Position numbers and translations under genes: made by a program. Source: DAOTZS01 sp034434335 (GTDB taxonomy: Bacteria; Chloroflexota; Anaerolineae; CG2-30-64-16). Taken from it: a DNA stretch of 7,416 nt. The stretch is taken from positions 1-7,416 of the forward strand of contig DAOTZS010000219.1 in the NCBI GenBank assembly GCA_034434335.1. The letters run 5' to 3'. Shown here piece after piece: positions 1 through 3,665 of this stretch (the first letter of the stretch is position 1; the number at the start of each line of letters is the position of its first letter). Below the pieces are notes generated by a model, which saw only the letters and a program-made list of their open reading frames with translations, did not search any database and was not told the DNA's origin.

Positions 1-369
1 GTAATCCAGCAACAGGAAGTCTGGAGGAGAGGATAGGGAGGTAAGAGCCCGGCACATGGCCTGAACGGTGGCATTCACGACGCCAAGCTCGCTGATCTCA
101 TCTACAGAGCTGAAGCCCACCCCAACAGCCATGGCCCGCGCAAGAATGAGGGGGAAAAGCTCCGCGCGTGCCTTGGGGGTCAGACGCTTGGAGTCATCCA
201 GCCGGCCCAACAACGGCTCCAGGGGGGCGGGCTGGGGCGGGAAGATCACAGCCGCCGCCACCACCGGGCCGGCCCACGCACCCCGGCCCGCCTCATCAAC
301 CCCTGCCACCGCTCGATAGCCGGCCTGCCAAAGCCGAAGCTCCCGGCTGAGGTCCGGGCGCTCATGCAT
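1..369 (-). CDS. rnhB: Ribonuclease HII, N-terminal part (cut by window edge)
   Basis: RNase HII cuts the RNA strand of RNA/DNA hybrids and excises ribonucleotides misincorporated in DNA; it is a cytoplasmic metal-dependent enzyme. The visible 123 residues begin MHERPDLSRELRLWQAG. They contain the family's first catalytic block, GVDEAGRGAWAGPVV (residues 23-37, acidic pair D25/E26), then the DDSKRLTPKAR motif, and at the very edge the DFLLLDY strand, whose Asp122 corresponds to a further active-site carboxylate. The C-terminal remainder lies beyond position 1. The start is the ATG at 369-367, which begins 2 bp after the rplS stop; a second ATG at 365-363 is out of frame. No strong Shine-Dalgarno is visible, so expression is probably by translational coupling to rplS. 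The rplS-rnhB order is a common bacterial arrangement. Identification is firm; only the length is unknown. Confidence 0.93.
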   Translation of the reverse strand, partial: MHERPDLSRELRLWQAGYRAVAGVDEAGRGAWAGPVVAAAVIFPPQPAPLEPLLGRLDDSKRLTPKARAELFPLILARAMAVGVGFSSVDEISELGVVNATVQAMCRALTSLSSPPDFLLLDY

Positions 370-371
370 TG

Positions 372-728
372 CTACGATTCAAGCTGCCGCTCGCGCAGGC
401 GGGCAGCCTTACCAGTCCTCCCGCGCAGGTAATAGAGACAGGCCCGACGCACCTTGCCTCTGCGCAGAACCTCGACCTTCTCGATGCGCGGAGAAGCGAA
501 GAGGAACGTCCGTTCCACCCCGATACCGTGAGAAGCAATCCGCCTGACGGTAAAGCTTTTGTCAATCCCAGAACCACGCACCCGGATCACAACCCCCTGG
601 AACACCTGCACCCGCTCTTTGTCGCCCTCCACGATCAACGCGTGCACACGCACCGTGTCACCAGGCTGAAGTTGGGGGATGTTCGGATTCAGCACATAGG
701 AATCCAAAGAGCTCATCAGATTAGCCAT
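372..728 (-). CDS. rplS: 50S ribosomal protein L19
   Basis: L19 is a large-subunit ribosomal protein located at the interface with the 30S subunit. The 118-residue product has the usual length (about 115). It shows the family signatures throughout: PGDTVRVHALIVEGDKERVQ (about 22-41), FQGVVIRVRG, the FTVRRIASHGIGVERTF stretch, the SPRIEKVEVLRRGKVRRA block, and the C-terminal LYYLRGRTGKAARLRER. The start chosen is MANLMSSLD: a GAAGGG Shine-Dalgarno-like sequence (738-743 on the plus strand) sits 9 nt before this ATG, which favours it over the in-frame Met5. It is 202 bp downstream of trmD and 2 bp upstream of rnhB. A possible promoter is in the gap before it. Confidence 0.97.
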   Translation of the reverse strand: MANLMSSLDSYVLNPNIPQLQPGDTVRVHALIVEGDKERVQVFQGVVIRVRGSGIDKSFTVRRIASHGIGVERTFLFASPRIEKVEVLRRGKVRRACLYYLRGRTGKAARLRERQLES

Positions 729-820
729 AGTTCGCTGCCCTTCGTGTTCTTCTAGAGTCTATCTCGACAAAGTTGGATTTGCCGCCCAAAAGCCATTTGC
801 TTGTGCTCCTGTACAGACCT

Positions 821-849
821 ATGCTAACATATTTCAACACCAAAGCCAA
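821..849 (-). promoter_or_regulatory. Possible sigma70-type promoter for rplS-rnhB
   Basis: Reading the minus strand, TTGGCT (844-849) and TAGCAT (821-826) are separated by exactly 17 bp and resemble -35 and -10 boxes at 4/6 each. They lie in an A+T-richer part of the trmD-rplS gap and would give a leader of roughly 85 nt. Matches are moderate, so rplS may instead be transcribed from the trmD promoter. This is inference from consensus only. Confidence 0.3.
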
Positions 850-885
850 ATCCCACGGGTGGTTCTCAGCAGGAAAGCTATGCCC

Positions 886-901
886 GAAGGCCAAAGCCTT
901 C
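886..901. other. Perfect short hairpin just downstream of trmD
   Basis: GAAGGC and GCCTTC form a perfect 6-bp stem with a 4-nt loop, 30 bp past the trmD stop. There is no run of T after it on the trmD strand (the sequence continues GGGCATAGC), so it does not have the form of a standard intrinsic terminator. It could be a weak transcript end, an mRNA stabiliser, or chance. Confidence 0.3.
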
Positions 902-930
902 TGATTACATGATGTCAACGGCTGCCACCG

Positions 931-1770
931 CTAAGTCCTGGCTCCAGTGACAGGCGCGCTCCCCCTTTCAGCTTCCAGCGCAGCCAGGAACTGGCGATCG
1001 GCCTGGCTAAGTGGTGCTGACGCCAGCAGATCTGGCCGACGTTCCCACGTGCGACGCAGCGCCTGCTCCCGACGCCAGCGTGCCACCCGCGCATGATCGC
1101 CCGACACCAATACCTCTGGAACTGCAAGGCCCCGGAAAACGGCCGGCCGCGTGTATTGAGGATACTCCAGCAGGCCCGTGGCAAAGGAGTCTTCGGCCGC
1201 ACCAGCCTCACAGCCCAGAGCACCTGGCAACAGCCTGGTCACCGCGTCCACAATCACCGCGGCTGCCAGCTCTCCTCCGGAAAGGACGAAATCGCCGATG
1301 GAGATCTCGTCGGTCACCAGGGCCAGGCGCACCCGTTCGTCTACTCCCTCGTAGCGGCCACAGATGAGGGCGATGCGCCGGTAGCCGGCCAGTTCTTGGG
1401 CTACCTTTTGGGTGAAGGTGCGGCCTTGAGGTGAAAGCAAGATAATGGGGACCCCCGCAGGGAGCACCGGTGGCACCTCTGGGACAGGGGGTCGCTCTGC
1501 CGGGTCTGCCGGGCTAAACCTCCAGCCAGCCTCGTGGGACAGCACTGTCTCCACGGCGCGGAAGATGGGTTCCGGCTTCATCACCATGCCACCACCACCC
1601 CCATACGGCGCATCGTCGGTTATCCGGTGACGTCCCTCAGCATAATCCCGAATGTTATGTAAGGCCACTGAAACGAGGCCGGCCTCCTGGGCCCGCTTCA
1701 GGATACTATCGGCGAGGAACCCGCTGAACATGCCTGGAAACAGGGTAAAGATATCGAAGTGCAAACCCAT
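931..1770 (-). CDS. trmD: tRNA (guanine37-N1)-methyltransferase TrmD
   Basis: TrmD transfers a methyl group from S-adenosylmethionine to N1 of G37 in tRNAs, preventing frameshifting; it is a cytoplasmic SPOUT-family homodimer with a trefoil knot. The 279-residue product opens MGLHFDIFTLFPGMF and carries PYGGGGGMVMKPEPI (56-70), LLSPQGRTFTQ (111-121), LICGRYEGVDERV (135-147), DEISIGDFVLSGGEL (154-168), R179, D194 in the EDSF motif, the YPQYTRPAVFRGL block and RRTWERRPDLL. R179 and D194 align with the known catalytic Arg154/Asp169 of Haemophilus and E. coli TrmD. The start at 1770 is chosen because homology begins there and a GGGAGG Shine-Dalgarno sits 9 nt upstream; the frame stays open to 2046, but that extension has no family similarity. 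A proline-rich stretch at about residues 78-106 makes it some 20 residues longer there than E. coli TrmD. rimM and rpsP, often upstream, are absent. Confidence 0.96.
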   Translation of the reverse strand: MGLHFDIFTLFPGMFSGFLADSILKRAQEAGLVSVALHNIRDYAEGRHRITDDAPYGGGGGMVMKPEPIFRAVETVLSHEAGWRFSPADPAERPPVPEVPPVLPAGVPIILLSPQGRTFTQKVAQELAGYRRIALICGRYEGVDERVRLALVTDEISIGDFVLSGGELAAAVIVDAVTRLLPGALGCEAGAAEDSFATGLLEYPQYTRPAVFRGLAVPEVLVSGDHARVARWRREQALRRTWERRPDLLASAPLSQADRQFLAALEAERGSAPVTGART

Positions 1771-1779
1771 CTGCAGAAG

Positions 1780-1785
1780 CCTCCC
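1780..1785 (-). promoter_or_regulatory. Shine-Dalgarno of trmD
   Basis: On the minus strand GGGAGG is followed by 9 nt and then the ATG at 1770-1768. It fixes the trmD start against the longer open frame that continues upstream to 2046. Confidence 0.75.
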
Positions 1786-1917
1786 AGAATGTTTACAAGT
1801 GCCCAGCGGGGAATTTACCATACCTCTCCTATCCAGGCCAAACGCGCAGCGCAAGGGACAGCAGGTAGGCGGACACGCCACTTTGGGGTCCGCTACATGC
1901 GCAGTTGCGAAATGGTG

Positions 1918-1926
1918 TGGTATACT
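1918..1926 (+). promoter_or_regulatory. Extended -10 promoter candidate for the lipM-Nudix unit
   Basis: TGGTATACT matches the extended -10 form (TGn followed by a hexamer with 5/6 match to TATAAT). No good -35 box lies 17 bp upstream (TGCGCA at 1898-1903), which is tolerable for extended -10 promoters. Transcription would start near 1933 and run rightward through the hairpin-rich element into lipM, giving a leader of about 230 nt. It is the best rightward promoter seen in this intergenic region, but it is consensus-based only. Confidence 0.4.
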
Positions 1927-1938
1927 TTGTCTCAAGTA

Positions 1939-1946
1939 AACCAGAG
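1939..1946 (+). repeat. Left copy of 8-bp flanking direct repeat (putative target-site duplication)
   Basis: AACCAGAG here is repeated perfectly in the same orientation at 2141-2148. The two copies directly abut the outer ends of the inverted repeats at 1947 and 2140, as expected for a duplication of the target made by a DDE transposase. Confidence 0.55.
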
Positions 1947-1960
1947 GGAACTTTTCAGGC
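1947..1960 (+). repeat. Left terminal inverted repeat
   Basis: GGAACTTTTCAGGC pairs with the right end at 12 of 14 positions; the mismatches are at the second and seventh bases. The following CGAT, TGAA, ATCG (1961-1972) forms a subterminal mini-hairpin. Confidence 0.55.
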
Positions 1961-2126
1961 CGATTGAAATCGCCCTCCCTGGGCACTTCGTGCCAGCCCT
2001 CGCTCCGAAGGGCTCGGCCCGAGGGGGTGTCGGCCTCCGCCGACACCCTTCATGTGTGCATCACCAGAGAAGTCGGCGAAGGCCGACTACTGGCCGCAGG
2101 CCCCAAAAGGGTGACTTTCAGTCACC
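1961..2126. repeat. Chain of consecutive short hairpins inside the element
   Basis: At least six perfect stem-loops follow one another: CGAT/ATCG at 1961-1972 (loop TGAA); GGCAC/GTGCC at 1982-1994 (loop TTC); AGCCCT/AGGGCT at 1995-2014 (8-nt loop); GGGTGTCGG/CCGACACCC at 2025-2048 (6-nt loop), the strongest; AGTCGGC/GCCGACT at 2071-2088 (loop GAAG); and GGTGACT/AGTCACC at 2110-2126 (loop TTC). Smaller ones, GGCC/GGCC at 2092-2102 and CTCG/CGAG at 2013-2023, also exist, the latter competing with its neighbour. Spacers are irregular and stems differ in sequence, so this is not a tandem repeat or CRISPR array. None is followed by a T-run, so they are not ordinary terminators. In RNA they would fold as a row of separate stems on either strand. 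Confidence 0.8.
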
Positions 2127-2140
2127 GCCTGAATAGTTAC
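2127..2140 (-). repeat. Right terminal inverted repeat
   Basis: Read on the minus strand it is GTAACTATTCAGGC, matching the left end at 12 of 14. Inside it lies the GGTGACT/AGTCACC hairpin, mirroring the left subterminal hairpin. Confidence 0.55.
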
Positions 2141-2148
2141 AACCAGAG
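2141..2148 (+). repeat. Right copy of 8-bp flanking direct repeat (putative target-site duplication)
   Basis: AACCAGAG is identical to 1939-1946 and starts exactly after the last base of the right inverted repeat. A related ACCAGAG also occurs inside the element at 2063-2069. Confidence 0.55.
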
Positions 2149-2164
2149 AACCTGTAACAGCCTG

Positions 2165-3031
2165 ATGTATCAAACCACCTTCCCAGACAACATGGATACC
2201 TGCCTGACCGGCCTATCACCAAGGGAGTCGTGGCGCCTGCTGAGCCATGGCCCCGCCCGCGGCGCCGACAACATGGCCATTGATGAGGCCATAGGACGGG
2301 CCGTGGCCGCAGGGTTGGTGCCTCCCACCCTGCGTTTCTATGCCTGGTCCCCCCCGTGTGTATCACTGGGGCGCCATCAGTCGCTGCTGGTAGTAGACGC
2401 CTCTTGCTGCGCGCGGCTGGGCTACGATATCGTGCGCCGGCCCACCGGGGGCCGGGCTATCCTGCACACCGACGAGCTGACCTACAGTGTCGTCGCGCCG
2501 GCCACCCATCCCCTGATGGCCGGCCAGGTGCTGGATGCTTACCTGCGCCTGGCCCAGGGCCTGGTGGCCGGGCTGCGACTCCTGGGCATCCCGGCCACCA
2601 CCGCGCCCGGCCTGAGCCGCTCACAACGGGACCTCTCCCCAGCCTGCTTCGAGGTGCCCTCGGCCTACGAGATCGTGGTCAACGGCCGCAAATTGCTGGG
2701 CAGCGCCCAGAGCCGCCGCGCTGGCGTCGTGCTGCAGCACGGCTCCCTGCCCCTGGTCGGCGACCTGACCCGCCTGATCGCCTGCCTGGCCGGCAACGAG
2801 GCCGAGAAGGAAGCCTTGCGACGCTCCCTGCTCCAACATGCCACCACAGTCGAACAGGTGCTGGGCCGGCCGGTGAGCTTTGAAGAGGCCCGGGACGCGC
2901 TCAGCGCAGGGTTCCAGATGGCCCTGAACATCGAGCTGCAACCAGGGGAACTGACCCCGTTCGAACAGGAGTGGGCAGAGGAGCTGGCCCGCACCAAGTA
3001 CAGCCATCCTGACTGGACCGAGCGCACATGA
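2165..3031 (+). CDS. lipM: Octanoyl-[carrier protein]:protein octanoyltransferase, LipM type
   Basis: LipM-type enzymes move the octanoyl group from octanoyl-ACP to a lysine of GcvH as the first step of lipoate biosynthesis; they share the BPL/LplA/LipB cofactor-transferase fold. From the ATG at 2165 the product has 288 residues, close to the usual 280. It shows SWRLLSHGPARGADNMAIDEA (about 22-42), the RRPTGGRAILH lipoyl-binding loop (91-101) with ELTYSV, and CFEVPSAYEIVVNGRKLLGS (161-180) followed by AQSR. Cys161 corresponds to the acyl-carrying cysteine of LipM and Lys176 to the conserved lysine. The cysteine motif argues for transferase rather than ATP-dependent lipoate ligase. The start is uncertain: the ATG at 2192 is equally possible and neither has a clear Shine-Dalgarno. 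The frame is open to 1964, but that part crosses the inserted element. The stop overlaps the next start (ATGA), indicating co-translation with the Nudix gene. Confidence 0.88.
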   Translation: MYQTTFPDNMDTCLTGLSPRESWRLLSHGPARGADNMAIDEAIGRAVAAGLVPPTLRFYAWSPPCVSLGRHQSLLVVDASCCARLGYDIVRRPTGGRAILHTDELTYSVVAPATHPLMAGQVLDAYLRLAQGLVAGLRLLGIPATTAPGLSRSQRDLSPACFEVPSAYEIVVNGRKLLGSAQSRRAGVVLQHGSLPLVGDLTRLIACLAGNEAEKEALRRSLLQHATTVEQVLGRPVSFEEARDALSAGFQMALNIELQPGELTPFEQEWAEELARTKYSHPDWTERT

Positions 3032-3546
3032 CGGCCCAAACGCCTCCAAGCAACACGGACAAGCTCCGCTGCTACCGGGCGGCCGGCGGCGTGGTGCTGG
3101 ACCACCAGGGCCGGGTGCTGCTCATCGAGCGTTGGGTCGTGCGCCAGGGCCGGCTGACCCATGAGATCCGCCTGCCCAAGGGCCATGTCGAGCCGGGCGA
3201 AAAGGATGCCGAGGCGGCCTTGCGCGAGGTATGCGAGGAAACAGGCTATTGCAGGTTGGCCGTGCTGGCCGACTTGGGCGAGGCAGTGACCGAGTTCGAG
3301 CTGGATGGCGAATTTGTTCGCCGGGTCGAGCACTATTACCTTATGCGCCTGATTGATACGTCGCGGCAAGAACCCCACTTCGACAGGCCCGACGCCGATG
3401 AGGCGCGCTTCCGGCCGCGCTGGGCCAGAGACCTGACCGAGGCCGAGGACCTGCTCACCTTCGCCTCGGAGAAGATGTTCGTGCGCCGCGCCCGGGCGCA
3501 AGAGTGGCCCAAAGGTTCCATTGAACATAATAGCGGTAGCTGCTAA
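3028..3546 (+). CDS. Nudix hydrolase
   Basis: Nudix enzymes hydrolyse nucleoside diphosphates linked to another moiety, using Mg2+ held by the Nudix helix. The 172-residue protein has a complete Nudix box at residues 52-74: it begins GHVEPGE and ends LREVCEETGY, with all consensus G, E, R-E and E-E-x-G positions present. Before it lie the usual strands: AAGGVVLDHQGRVLLIERW (18-36), then EIRLPKGH (46-53). The C-terminal half has no specificity motif I can recognise, so the substrate (Ap4A-like, ADP-sugar, oxidised nucleotide or other) cannot be named. The ATG overlaps the lipM stop by 4 bp, so the two genes are translationally coupled and very likely co-transcribed. No metabolic reason for the pairing is evident from the sequence. 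Confidence 0.92.
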   Translation: MTAQTPPSNTDKLRCYRAAGGVVLDHQGRVLLIERWVVRQGRLTHEIRLPKGHVEPGEKDAEAALREVCEETGYCRLAVLADLGEAVTEFELDGEFVRRVEHYYLMRLIDTSRQEPHFDRPDADEARFRPRWARDLTEAEDLLTFASEKMFVRRARAQEWPKGSIEHNSGSC

Positions 3547-3597
3547 ACTGTAGGTGCTCTTGGGTCTTTGAGGAAAAGTGTGCTGCGGTCACGCCTA

Positions 3598-3618
3598 CCC
3601 GATCGTGAACGGATCGGG
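3598..3618. other. Perfect 7-bp hairpin in the Nudix-kinase gap
   Basis: CCCGATC (3598-3604) and GATCGGG (3612-3618) form a perfect inverted repeat around a 7-nt centre, about 50 bp after the Nudix stop and about 50 bp before the kinase start. No T-run follows on the plus strand. It could be an operator for a dimeric regulator or a transcript-end structure. A GATAAT hexamer at 3623-3628 just after it resembles a -10 box but lacks a good -35, so a promoter here is only a possibility. Confidence 0.35.
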
Positions 3619-3651
3619 CTACGATAATGTCGCAGTCCATTGGCACGCTTG

Positions 3652-3658
3652 AGAGGGA
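3652..3658 (+). promoter_or_regulatory. Shine-Dalgarno of the hybrid kinase gene
   Basis: AGAGGGA lies 7 nt before the ATG at 3666. It supports that start, after which the protein begins with a positively charged MTLRKR and a transmembrane segment. Confidence 0.65.
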
Positions 3659-3665
3659 AAGCTGA

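Larger units (their letters stand above)
1947..2140. mobile_element. MITE-like non-autonomous element, hairpin-rich, 194 bp
   Basis: The block is bounded by imperfect terminal inverted repeats: GGAACTTTTCAGGC at 1947-1960 and, on the opposite strand, GTAACTATTCAGGC at 2127-2140 (12 of 14 identical). It is flanked by perfect 8-bp direct repeats AACCAGAG. Immediately inside each terminus the inward-read sequence forms a small hairpin with a TGAA-containing loop. The interior is a chain of further hairpins and has no credible coding content. Small size, paired termini, flanking duplication and no transposase fit a miniature inverted-repeat element mobilised in trans. No transposase or second copy is in the window, so family and mobility are unproven. 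It sits between the divergent trmD and lipM genes, probably in the lipM leader. An alternative is a host regulatory RNA with fortuitous end repeats. Confidence 0.55.

Noticed and set aside
68..350. Small plus-strand open frames opposite rnhB
   Set aside because: Proline/alanine-rich shadow frames antisense to conserved RNase HII motifs.
1771..2046. N-terminal extension of TrmD to 2046
   Set aside because: TrmD homology begins at MGLHFDIFTLFPGMF (1770) with a good Shine-Dalgarno just upstream. The upstream 92 codons are intergenic and element sequence.
2025..2048. Rho-independent terminator
   Set aside because: The stem is strong (9 bp), but neither strand has a T-run after it, and it lies among other hairpins between two divergent gene starts rather than at a gene end.
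1961..2126. CRISPR array or tandem repeat
   Set aside because: The hairpins differ in stem sequence and spacing; there is no repeated unit of constant length and no spacers.
1961..2126. tRNA or other known structured RNA gene
   Set aside because: No tRNA-like cloverleaf, no T-loop consensus and no riboswitch core that I recognise; the stems are independent.
1964..2164. N-terminal extension of LipM starting at the ATG at 1964
   Set aside because: The extension is encoded mostly by hairpins of the putative mobile element and has no similarity to the family. The core fold starts near 2228 and the 2165 start gives the normal length.
2665..3528. 287-codon minus-strand open frame opposite lipM and the Nudix gene
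   Set aside because: It is antisense to two genes with intact catalytic motifs. The composition is typical of a shadow frame and there is no ribosome binding site or family signature.
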